A stretch of 15,111 bases of DNA from the NCBI GenBank assembly GCA_034429475.1, contig DAOUGD010000290.1:1-15111 (forward strand), in the 5' to 3' direction. Positions 7,696 through 13,552 of the stretch are shown piece after piece (the stretch's first letter is position 1; the number at the start of each line of letters is the position of its first letter). Made by a program: the position numbers and the translations under genes. This DNA is from JAKQHY01 sp034429475. Lineage in GTDB: Bacteria; Chloroflexota; Anaerolineae; B4-G1; SLSP01. Below the pieces are notes generated by a model. It saw only the letters and a list, made by a program, of their open reading frames with translations, was not told the origin of the DNA and made no database searches.

Positions 7696-8339
7696 TTTTG
7701 CCGCCCTTTCTGTACTTCGGCGATAAATGCCGCCGCCCGGCGCGTCAGTTCGACCATATCGCCGGCATCGAGCAACGCCTGGTTGATCAGGCTGCTGCCG
7801 ACGCCCAGCGCCGCTGCGCCGCTGCGGATGAAGTCGGCGGCGGTGGTCAGGTCCACGCCGCCGACCGGCACGATTTCCAATTGGGGTAGGGGGGCGCGGA
7901 GCGCTTTGACGAGCGCCGGCCCGCCGAGTTCCGCCGGGAACAGCTTGACCATGTCGGCGCCGGCCTCCCACGCCGTTACCATCTCCGTCGGCGTGAAGCA
8001 GCCAGGGATGACGGGGACGCCGTAGCGGTTGCACAGCGCCACGACTTCCACTTTGAGGGTGGGGGCGACGATGAAGTCCGCGCCCGCGAGGAGCGCCGCG
8101 CGCGCCGTCTCCGGGTCGAGCACGCTGCCCGCGCCGAAGAGCACGGTATCGCCGTAGCGCGCCGTCGCTGCGCGGATTACGTCCAGCGCGCCGGGCGTCG
8201 TCATCGTCACCTCGATGGCGCGGACGCCGCCCGCCCGGATGGCGTCCGCCGCCGCGATCAGTGAGTCGGCCCGCTGCGCGCGCATGATGGCGATCACGCC
8301 GGTCTCGCGGATCAGGGTGAGTTTTGCGGTTTTGTTCAT
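7692..8339 (-). CDS. KDPG/KHG aldolase
   Basis: A 215-residue class I aldolase of the Eda family (2-dehydro-3-deoxy-6-phosphogluconate aldolase / 4-hydroxy-2-oxoglutarate aldolase), a TIM-barrel trimer that releases pyruvate from KDPG. Visible active-site parts are E43 in AIEVTMTTPG, the GAG loop (69-71), the PGCFTPTE segment (112-119) and the Schiff-base Lys132 in VKLFPAE. The position of the E. coli Arg49 (EVTLRT) is Thr47 here, so specificity may differ from true Eda. The ATG at 8339 was preferred over TTG 8354 because AAAGG lies about 8 nt upstream. It heads a two-gene unit with nudC (4-nt overlap). No other Entner-Doudoroff gene is adjacent. Confidence 0.9.
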   Translation of the reverse strand: MNKTAKLTLIRETGVIAIMRAQRADSLIAAADAIRAGGVRAIEVTMTTPGALDVIRAATARYGDTVLFGAGSVLDPETARAALLAGADFIVAPTLKVEVVALCNRYGVPVIPGCFTPTEMVTAWEAGADMVKLFPAELGGPALVKALRAPLPQLEIVPVGGVDLTTAADFIRSGAAALGVGSSLINQALLDAGDMVELTRRAAAFIAEVQKGRQK

Positions 8340-8356
8340 GGGATAGCCTTTCAACC

Positions 8357-8386
8357 AAACGAGGGCAGACTTAGCTGCCCTCGTTT
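8357..8386 (-). terminator. Perfect 12-bp hairpin after the zinc-ribbon gene
   Basis: AAACGAGGGCAG (8357-8368) and CTGCCCTCGTTT (8375-8386) form a 12-bp perfect stem around a 6-nt loop. It lies 16 nt after the stop of the zinc-ribbon gene and 17 nt before the aldolase start. On the minus strand the stem is followed by only a short T-tract (TTTGGTTG). It may terminate the upstream transcript, or act as a leader hairpin for the aldolase-nudC unit if some transcripts read through. No separate aldolase promoter is visible in this 63-nt gap. Confidence 0.7.
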
Positions 8387-8402
8387 AGATTTTGCCTCGT
8401 GC

Positions 8403-9149
8403 TTACGCCATCTTGGTCCCACATTCCGGGCAGAATTTGGCGCCTTTGGCTTCCGCGCCGCAGCTCGGGCAGACGCCGGCGGGCTGGCGTTCGATCTTGG
8501 TGCCACATTCCGGGCAGAATTTGGCGCCGTGGGTCTCCTTGCCACAACTGGGACACGCATCCGCGACGGGCTGCGTCATCAGGCTACCGCACTCCGGGCA
8601 GAATTTGGTGCCAGCGGGGGCGGTGGTGCCGTCGTTGGGGCAGCGCGCGAGGCCGGCGCCGGCCTGCTTGACTGCATCGCGCACTTGCTTGAAGGCGTCG
8701 CCCAGGCCGAAGGCGCTGGCGAGGCCCTTCAGGGCGGCGCCGGCTTGCTCGCCCTGCGCCTCAGCGATCTCGGCGCGGCGCGGCGTATCTTCTTTGCAGT
8801 AACCGCTTTGCTCGTCGAAATCCGACAGGCAGACGATGCGTCCGCAGGTGGGGCACTCGCGGAAACGCGCACTGACCTGATGCCACGCCTTTTCAAGTTG
8901 CTGTGGCGTCATGGTGAGTGTGTAACGCGGATTTTCGCGGGTGGCGCCGCTGGCGAGTGCGCCGCCGATGGCCGGAACGTTACGCAACAAGCCGCCCAGG
9001 GCTTTGCGTCCGATATCCTGCGCAATCGTCGCGGCTACTTCCGGCTGACTACGGTGTTCACGGTTGCAGGCTTCGCAGTAGAAAATCGCGTAAGGCCCCG
9101 AACCGTCATTCCGAATATCATAGTTAGGCATACGAGAGGGTTCTGACAT
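8403..9149 (-). CDS. Multi-zinc-ribbon protein
   Basis: A 248-residue protein with paired cysteines throughout. An N-terminal part has C25/C28 and C99/C102, C107, C118. The middle (120-168) is Ala/Gly-rich and probably helical. Three C-terminal zinc ribbons follow: C170..C184/C187, C199/C202..C212/C215 and C227/C230..C240/C243, each ending KFCPECG. No enzyme domain, signal peptide or membrane segment is seen. Such proteins are usually scaffolds or adaptors for nucleic acid or protein binding; the specific role is unknown. The last ribbons are duplicated at DNA level with an 84-bp period. The ATG at 9149 has GGAG about 14 nt upstream, longer than usual, so the start is less certain. A palindromic mobile-type element lies directly upstream. 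Confidence 0.82.
   Translation of the reverse strand: MSEPSRMPNYDIRNDGSGPYAIFYCEACNREHRSQPEVAATIAQDIGRKALGGLLRNVPAIGGALASGATRENPRYTLTMTPQQLEKAWHQVSARFRECPTCGRIVCLSDFDEQSGYCKEDTPRRAEIAEAQGEQAGAALKGLASAFGLGDAFKQVRDAVKQAGAGLARCPNDGTTAPAGTKFCPECGSLMTQPVADACPSCGKETHGAKFCPECGTKIERQPAGVCPSCGAEAKGAKFCPECGTKMA
8410..8612. repeat. Internal 84-bp (28-residue) repeats of the zinc-ribbon gene
   Basis: The stretch 8410-8444 recurs at 8494-8528 with one mismatch in 35 bases, and a more diverged copy lies at 8587-8612. Spacing is 84 bp each time, that is 28 codons, one ribbon. The near-identity of the first two copies points to recent in-frame duplication or gene conversion. Confidence 0.85.
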
Positions 9150-9178
9150 AATGGTATTGTTTGCTCCTTTCTAATGGT

Positions 9179-9302
9179 TAGGACTTACGCAAGGATGGCG
9201 CTTTTGCACCGCGGAGCATGCTGAGGCCGCTGAGACCCTATAAAAACCTCTGCGTGCTTTGTGTGCTCTGCGGTAAATTTTCACTGGTTTGCGTAAGTTC
9301 TG
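9179..9302. mobile_element. Possible MITE-like nested inverted-repeat element
   Basis: Outer inverted repeats AGGACTTACGCAA (9180-9192) and TTGCGTAAGTTCT (9289-9301) match at 12 of 13 positions. Inside sits a second palindrome (9208-9277) of the 9-nt-unit family also found at 11559. Immediately outside 9179-9302 both flanks read ATGGT (9174-9178 and 9303-9307), a possible 5-bp target duplication. There is no coding capacity. The rest of the gap 9150-9350 holds no gene. The element lies between the zinc-ribbon gene's ribosome site and the end of the next gene. It could affect or supply the zinc-ribbon promoter. Confidence 0.5.
9208..9277. repeat. Nonamer palindrome, copy 1
   Basis: The left arm of 28 nt (9208-9235) starts ACCGCGGAG and is built from three 9-nt units plus A. 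The loop is A-rich (CCCTATAAAAA). The right arm is three 9-nt units CTCTGCGTG, CTTTGTGTG, CTCTGCGGT followed by AAA. The left arm agrees with copy 2 at 22 of 28 positions. The outer units pair well and the inner ones are degraded. Confidence 0.75.
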
Positions 9303-9350
9303 ATGGTGACAACCTGAGCTATTATACGCATCACGATGCGGTCGTCAATG

Positions 9351-10553
9351 CTAAGCCTGGGCGGCTTCGGCCAGCACTTTGCGCATTTGGTCGAGGTGCA
9401 GGTGGGTGTGATAGGGCAGGCCCTGGAGGATGTTCATGCTGGTCACGAGGTAGGTTCCCTTGTGGGCCACAAAGTCTTCAGGGAGCGTTGCCAACATTCT
9501 GAGCGTTTCGATCTCCGCCTGCTTCAGGGCAGCGACCGCGTCGGCGGTGGTGGGGTAGCTGTCGGCGATGGCGCGCACCCACGTCTCGTTCTGGCTGGCC
9601 CATTCATCGGTGGTGAGGCCGGCCATGCGCCGCGCCAGCCACATGTGGACGGCGCGCTCGGTGGTGAGCAGGTGCGCGATGACGTGTTTGGCGCTCCAGC
9701 GAATGGCGTTGGGCGTCCAGGTCAGTTGGGATTCGGGGACGCCGGACAGAAGTTCGGTGAGGAGCGAATCTTGCTGCGTGTAGTTCTCACGCATGGCGGC
9801 GGCGAGGCCGGCCGGCGTCGTCGGGACGTCCGGCCGGGGCCGCGTGGAGAGTTCCATCGAAGTCGTCTGGCGGGCGGCGCCCCGATAGAAAACCACGTCT
9901 ACCCGGTCGCCGGGCGCGTGCATGTCTAAGACTGCGCCCAACGCCGCCGCGCCGCTGATGGGATAGCCGTCCAGTTCGACGATCACATCATCTTGTTGCA
10001 GCCCGGCGGCCTGCGCGCCCATCCCATCCAGCGGGGTGAAGATTTGGAAGCCTTCTGTGACCGGCACGTTCCATTGGCCGGCCAGTTCTGGGGTCAGGTC
10101 TTGCCCGTTCAACACGCCGAGAATCGGGCGTTGGGGGGTGCTGTAACCCGTTTCAAGCATTGCCTGCAGGCTGTCCAGGGCGTGCGCCCAGGCGCGGATA
10201 AGTCCGGTCTCGGCAGCTTCCCAGGCTTCAACTGTTCCCCGATTGGTGACGGTGAGGATCATTTGGACGCCATCGCCTTCGGCAGCCAGCGCCACTTCAA
10301 CCAGATTGGGTGGCTCGCCCAGGCCGTTCCAGGTGAAGGCGACGGTCTTGTCTTCCTCCAGCGCCGTGTATTTGCCGTAGGCGCAGTAGTCTCCCGCGCC
10401 GATGTACAGATACCCGTCCGGGCGGGGGTCAATTTGCGCTGTATCACATCCCCACTGTTGCCAGGCGATGGCCTGGGTGAAGGCGTAATAGACTTCTGCC
10501 GGCGTCGTTTGGATCGTACGGGTGAATTGAACTTGTTGTTTTTCGGGCGTCAT
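9351..10553 (-). CDS. SRPBCC (AHSA1-like)-PDZ-DinB three-domain protein
   Basis: A 400-residue soluble protein with three recognisable parts. Residues 5-135 are an AHSA1/SRPBCC ligand-binding fold (TRTIQTTPAEVYYAFT, then ITVTN-like strands and a C-terminal helix). Residues 143-235 are a PDZ-like domain with PLDGMGAQAAGLQQDDVIVE and LDGYPIS. Residues 248-396 are a DinB/YfiT-like four-helix bundle with the expected metal-ligand histidines, H290/H294 in AKHVIAHLLTTER and H382-H386 in YHTHLHLDQ. DinB-fold proteins include thiol-S-transferases and many uncharacterised members. The combination suggests a ligand or peptide sensor coupled to a metal-dependent domain, but no function is known to me. 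AAGGAG lies about 10 nt before the ATG. It is probably expressed from its own promoter near 10595-10622. Confidence 0.82.
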   Translation of the reverse strand: MTPEKQQVQFTRTIQTTPAEVYYAFTQAIAWQQWGCDTAQIDPRPDGYLYIGAGDYCAYGKYTALEEDKTVAFTWNGLGEPPNLVEVALAAEGDGVQMILTVTNRGTVEAWEAAETGLIRAWAHALDSLQAMLETGYSTPQRPILGVLNGQDLTPELAGQWNVPVTEGFQIFTPLDGMGAQAAGLQQDDVIVELDGYPISGAAALGAVLDMHAPGDRVDVVFYRGAARQTTSMELSTRPRPDVPTTPAGLAAAMRENYTQQDSLLTELLSGVPESQLTWTPNAIRWSAKHVIAHLLTTERAVHMWLARRMAGLTTDEWASQNETWVRAIADSYPTTADAVAALKQAEIETLRMLATLPEDFVAHKGTYLVTSMNILQGLPYHTHLHLDQMRKVLAEAAQA

Positions 10554-10594
10554 GGTTTTTTTCTCCTTACAACATTAGCCAACGAGTTAATTTC

Positions 10595-10622
10595 ATCTTA
10601 CAGACTTCTCCAAAATTGGCAA
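10595..10622 (-). promoter_or_regulatory. Candidate promoter of the SRPBCC-PDZ-DinB gene
   Basis: On the minus strand TTGCCA (10622-10617), a 16-nt spacer and TAAGAT (10600-10595) match the sigma-70 pattern at 5/6 and 4/6 positions. The predicted transcript would begin near 10588, about 35 nt before the start codon. It lies in the 89-nt gap after the EamA gene. Confidence 0.4.
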
Positions 10623-10642
10623 CTGGCGCGGGAAGCAGCTTT

Positions 10643-11551
10643 TCACGCCACTGCGACCAGCACCAATCCGGCGGACATCAGGGCGACGCCGATAAGTTTG
10701 GGCCGGGGAGACGGCTCTTTGAGCGCCAGCACGCCGACGAGCGCGCCCAGCGGGATGCTGATCTGACGGAAGGCGACCACGTAGCTCACGTTGGCGGCAA
10801 AGGCCATGGCGATCAACACCAGCGTGTACCCGATGTGGATGCCCGCGCCGGCCAGCGCGGCGCGGCCCCGGTGCACGCGCACGATGTTGCGCCAATGCGC
10901 GCGTTCTTCGGCGCGGGCCAGCACCCACAGCGCCAACCACGCCGAGGACATCATCCCTTCAAGAAAGGCGTACTGCATTGTCAGCAGGGTGGACGAAATA
11001 TTCATCCCCGGCGCGTTCCGCAGCAGCGCGAGCGCGTGGCTGTCGCACAGCGAATAGCCAGTCGTGCCGAGCGCGGCGACCAGGGCCAGCAGCGTGGTCG
11101 CTTGCGCGTAGTTGCGCGGGCGGAAGTCGGACAGGCGCGGCAACGGCAGGATGAGGCTGCCGATCACGATGAGACCCATGCCCCCCAGCGCCAGCAGCCG
11201 TAGGTCCGCGCCGAGGGCGAGGTTGACGAGCGCCACCCACACCACCGGCGTCGCCCGCGCCAGCGGATAGGCGATGGACATGTCCCCGTTCCGGTACGCG
11301 CCGGCCAGCCCGGCGTAATACACTGCCTGGAAAATCCCGGTGATTCCCAGCCAGCACCACACCTGCGTCGGATATGCGCCCAGCGCTGGCAAGCCGATCA
11401 GGATCGCCGGCAGAAGCAGCAGGCAGCCGAGCGTGTTCGCCAGGAGCAGGAATGCCGCCGTGGGATGTTCACGTTTGTTGATGAAGTTCCAGCCGACGTG
11501 GGTGGCAGCCGAAACAAGAATCAGGAGAACCGCAGTAGGGGACATATTCAT
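10643..11551 (-). CDS. EamA/DMT-family transporter
   Basis: A 302-residue membrane protein of the drug/metabolite transporter superfamily with two EamA repeats and about ten hydrophobic segments. The first repeat carries AYRNGDMSIAYPLARATPVVWV (split around residues 85-106) and the second the matching AFRQISIPLGALVGVLALKE (about 260-279). These are the conserved TM3-TM4 regions of EamA domains. The substrate is unknown; family members export amino acids, nucleotide-related compounds or other metabolites. The ribosome site is weak (AGAGA), and a second ATG two codons in is equally possible. A nonamer palindrome lies directly upstream and may overlap its promoter or leader. Confidence 0.86.
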   Translation of the reverse strand: MNMSPTAVLLILVSAATHVGWNFINKREHPTAAFLLLANTLGCLLLLPAILIGLPALGAYPTQVWCWLGITGIFQAVYYAGLAGAYRNGDMSIAYPLARATPVVWVALVNLALGADLRLLALGGMGLIVIGSLILPLPRLSDFRPRNYAQATTLLALVAALGTTGYSLCDSHALALLRNAPGMNISSTLLTMQYAFLEGMMSSAWLALWVLARAEERAHWRNIVRVHRGRAALAGAGIHIGYTLVLIAMAFAANVSYVVAFRQISIPLGALVGVLALKEPSPRPKLIGVALMSAGLVLVAVA

Positions 11552-11558
11552 TCTCTAT

Positions 11559-11629
11559 TTTACCGCAGAGGACGCGGAGGACGCAGAGAAACTAAAAACT
11601 CTGCGAACTCTGCATCCTCTGCGGTGAAA
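11559..11629. repeat. Nonamer palindrome, copy 2
   Basis: The left arm ACCGCAGAG GACGCGGAG GACGCAGAG (from 11562) and the right arm CTCTGCGAA CTCTGCATC CTCTGCGGT (to about 11625) flank an A-rich loop. The outer nonamers are perfectly complementary over 9 bp, extended by TTT/AAA ends, and the inner units have two mismatches each. It fills most of the 95-nt gap between the EamA start and the SMP-30 stop. It is in the same orientation as copy 1, judged by the loop (CTA..AAAA). It could serve as a terminator for the SMP-30 gene. Confidence 0.88.
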
Positions 11630-11646
11630 GATGGGTGAATGGCCGT

Positions 11647-12516
11647 TTAGAGTCCGATGCGGGATCGGAATTCCGGCACGCCCTTGATGCCCGGCAGCCG
11701 GAGCCTGAACAGCGCGCCCGCACCCGCGCCTTCGATCTCCTTGCCCTGAATGTTCGCCGTGGTGACGTACATATCGCCGTAATCGTCGCCGCCGAAGCTG
11801 ACGCAGGAGACTTTCTTCGCCGGGAAGAAGACGCGCTGCACCTCGACGCCGTCCGGTGTGTAGCGCACCAGGCAGCGCCCATCCCAGCGCGCCCCCCAGA
11901 CGTAGCCTTCGGCGTCCACCGTCATTCCGTCGGGATGGCCTTCGCCCTCGCCCTGCGGCACACGCGCGAAGTCGCGCCGGTTGGTGATCGCGCCGGTCGC
12001 CGCGTCGTAGTCGTACCGGTAGATGACGTGCTTCGTCGTGTCGGTGTAGTACATCCCTTTGCGATCCGGCGTGAAGCCCAGCCCGTTGGAAACGCCGACG
12101 CCGTCCACTACCTCGGTCAGCGCGCCGTCGGGGTCCAGGCGGTAGAGCCGCCCGGAACGCTTCGGGGTGGGCATCGTGCCGCAGAAGACGCGCCCGGCCG
12201 GATCGGCAATCACGTCGTTGAAGCGGGTGCCGCGCTCGGCGGGGATTTCGTCCATGACGGTTTTCAGCGCGCCGTCGCGCCAGAGCTGCACGGCGCCCTT
12301 GTCCCTGAACAGCAACAGCGCGCCGTCGGCCTGGATCGTGAAGCCGCCGATGGGCCGGCCCTCGTGGCACATCTCGTGCTGCCCGGTGGCCGGGTCGTAG
12401 CGAAACAGCCGCCCGTTGGGGATGTCCACCCAGTACAGGCGCTTCTCGTCAGGATGCCACAGTGGGCCTTCGCCCGTTTTGCAATCGTAGTCGGCGATCA
12501 GTTCGGGTTCGATCAT
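11647..12516 (-). CDS. SMP-30/gluconolactonase-family protein
   Basis: A 289-residue six-bladed beta-propeller of the SMP-30/gluconolactonase/LRE family, a metal-dependent lactone hydrolase group acting on sugar lactones. Family metal and active-site residues are in place: E16 in GEGPLW, R98/N100/D101 in TRFNDV, N144 in VSNGLGF and D196 in HPDGM. No signal peptide is seen. The true start is the ATG at 12516, with AAGGAG 6 nt upstream. The reading frame also opens at a TTG at 12531, but that codon lies just before the ribosome site itself. Substrate (gluconolactone, arabinolactone, galactonolactone or a phosphotriester) cannot be chosen from sequence. The KDPG aldolase could act further along a sugar-acid route, but it is in a separate transcription unit. 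Confidence 0.9.
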   Translation of the reverse strand: MIEPELIADYDCKTGEGPLWHPDEKRLYWVDIPNGRLFRYDPATGQHEMCHEGRPIGGFTIQADGALLLFRDKGAVQLWRDGALKTVMDEIPAERGTRFNDVIADPAGRVFCGTMPTPKRSGRLYRLDPDGALTEVVDGVGVSNGLGFTPDRKGMYYTDTTKHVIYRYDYDAATGAITNRRDFARVPQGEGEGHPDGMTVDAEGYVWGARWDGRCLVRYTPDGVEVQRVFFPAKKVSCVSFGGDDYGDMYVTTANIQGKEIEGAGAGALFRLRLPGIKGVPEFRSRIGL

Positions 12517-12549
12517 GGGTTTCTCCTTCAAAACAATCTTTTCGTCGAG

Positions 12550-12573
12550 TAGTCAGATAGTCAGGTAGTCAAA
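12550..12573. repeat. Octamer tandem repeat at the YqeK stop
   Basis: TAGTCAGA TAGTCAGG TAGTCAAA, three 8-nt units. The array covers the stop codon (12561-12563) and the last codons (LTT) of the HD hydrolase gene, as the heptamer arrays do for other genes. It fills most of the 12517-12560 gap. Confidence 0.8.
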
Positions 12574-13211
12574 GGCCCTGTTGAATTTTGTACCAGGAAT
12601 GAGTCATTGGTTTTCAGAGTCACCGATAGCCTTTGGTGTGCGCGCAACATGTTGGGGTGAACCGATACGTTTATTTCGTCAAACCATTGAATCAGCCAAC
12701 CGGTTTGCAGGAAGGCGGCTTCTTCCAGACGCCCGGCGTAGGCGGCTTCGCGCAAACGGGGGATGCCTTTTGCTAACAGGCTGACCTTGCTCCAGTTGCG
12801 CGTCGGCTCAAGGAGGTCGGCGAAGCGCAGACACCAGCAGAGGGGCGCATCAAAAGCGTCGCCGTCCCCGCAATAGGTGTGCATAGCGATGGCATCGAGG
12901 ATGAATGAATCGGTAATCCCCAATTCTCGCTGCACAAAGTAGGCGCCCACCGGCCCGTGAAGGTAATAGGTGTAGTCCCGTTCACAGGCATAGTGGATTT
13001 CGATAGGGGCTTCTCGCAGGATTTCTGCTTGCTCCTCGGGTGTCAAGTCTTTGGCCGCGTCGTGGAGCAGCCCGGCGGTCAGCGCGGTTTCTGGCGAGAT
13101 GGCGTAGACTTCCGCCAACTCCCCCATCACTTGCATCACGCCCAGGGAATGGGCCAGACGCTTGGGGGTTAACACTTTTTCGAGAAAGGGCAGGTAACGG
13201 TCGGCAATCAA
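12561..13211 (-). CDS. YqeK-like HD-domain phosphohydrolase
   Basis: About 216 residues with an HD superfamily metal site: H21 (LAHSLGV), H50-D51 (GLLHDAAKD), H85 (YLHGPVGA), H111 (AMHTYCG) and D132 (RFADLLEP). This arrangement and the text around it match YqeK, a symmetrical Ap4A hydrolase that yields two ADP. The frame continues upstream under the glutaredoxin gene, but that part has no family character. The best start is TTG at 13211, 5 nt after the glutaredoxin stop, giving MIADRYLPFLEKVL; its ribosome site is weak. Tight spacing suggests one transcript with the glutaredoxin-like gene. The C-terminal tail after INVSVHPNML is poorly typical, and its last residues come from an octamer repeat. 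Confidence 0.8.
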   Translation of the reverse strand: MIADRYLPFLEKVLTPKRLAHSLGVMQVMGELAEVYAISPETALTAGLLHDAAKDLTPEEQAEILREAPIEIHYACERDYTYYLHGPVGAYFVQRELGITDSFILDAIAMHTYCGDGDAFDAPLCWCLRFADLLEPTRNWSKVSLLAKGIPRLREAAYAGRLEEAAFLQTGWLIQWFDEINVSVHPNMLRAHQRLSVTLKTNDSFLVQNSTGPLTT

Positions 13212-13216
13212 TGCTA

Positions 13217-13471
13217 CTACCGGGTGCAGCCCAGTTTGGCGCCCAATTCGCGGAGCGAGGGGTTGGCGAGGATTTCGCCATCGGGCATGACGAAGGTGGG
13301 CACCAGCCAGTCTTTGCCGCTGAGCGCCAGCAGCGCGTCCATTGCCTCCGGGTCGCCGTTGATGTCCCGGTAGGCGTACTCTATCCCATGTCGATCCAGA
13401 TAGCGCCGCGCCATCATTACGTCCGGGCACCAGCTCGCGCCATACATTATCACTGCGGATTCTTCGGTCAT
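13217..13471 (-). CDS. Glutaredoxin-like protein (single-Cys CPDV motif)
   Basis: An 84-residue thioredoxin-fold protein in the glutaredoxin/NrdH size class. The active site is SWCPDV with Cys15 only; the usual second cysteine of CxxC is Val. The cis-proline loop is present as LVPTFVMPDG (about 56-65). It shows a beta-alpha-beta start (AVIMYGASWCPD) followed by IEYAYRDINGDPEA, as in mycoredoxin-like proteins. A single-cysteine redox role (glutathione-, mycothiol- or bacillithiol-type thiol exchange) is plausible but not demonstrated. A GAGG ribosome site lies about 8 nt before the ATG. It is followed after 5 nt by the YqeK-like gene, and upstream lies heptamer array E. Confidence 0.86.
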   Translation of the reverse strand: MTEESAVIMYGASWCPDVMMARRYLDRHGIEYAYRDINGDPEAMDALLALSGKDWLVPTFVMPDGEILANPSLRELGAKLGCTR

Positions 13472-13489
13472 TGTCTGCCTCTGTGTTGT

Positions 13490-13552
13490 GAATTGCGAAT
13501 TGTGAATTACGAATTACGAATTACGGATTACGAAGCGTAATCCAAAATCACA
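13490..13552. repeat. Heptamer tandem array E
   Basis: GAATTGC, GAATTGT, GAATTAC x3, GGATTAC (13490-13531), the most regular array in the window, then in phase GAAGCGT, AATCCAA, AATCACA up to 13552. The diverged end covers the stop codon (13548-13550) of the acetyltransferase gene. No promoter for the glutaredoxin-YqeK pair is evident in 13472-13547 other than this repeat DNA. Confidence 0.92.

Noticed and set aside
6739..8358. A single long open frame that would make an N-terminally extended NudC of 539 residues
   Set aside because: The first 220 residues are an Arg/Gly-rich shadow of the aldolase gene in another frame. The aldolase frame has clear family motifs, and nudC has its own ATG at 7695.
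9218..9502. A 94-residue plus-strand ORF across the palindromic element
   Set aside because: It has no ribosome site or domain, and it runs from repeat DNA into the antisense of the DinB gene.
7692..12516. A sugar-acid catabolic cluster formed by the aldolase and the SMP-30 lactonase
   Set aside because: They are more than 3 kb apart with unrelated genes, a terminator-like hairpin and repeat elements between them, and no dehydratase, kinase or dehydrogenase of such a pathway is present.
12561..13430. A 289-residue HD protein extending under the glutaredoxin gene
   Set aside because: The extra N-terminal part has shadow composition (Arg/Gly/Pro-rich), while the glutaredoxin frame shows real motifs. 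The YqeK-like domain begins near 13211.
13490..13552. Heptamer arrays as CRISPR
   Set aside because: There are no spacers. The units are 7 nt and contiguous, and no cas genes are in the window.
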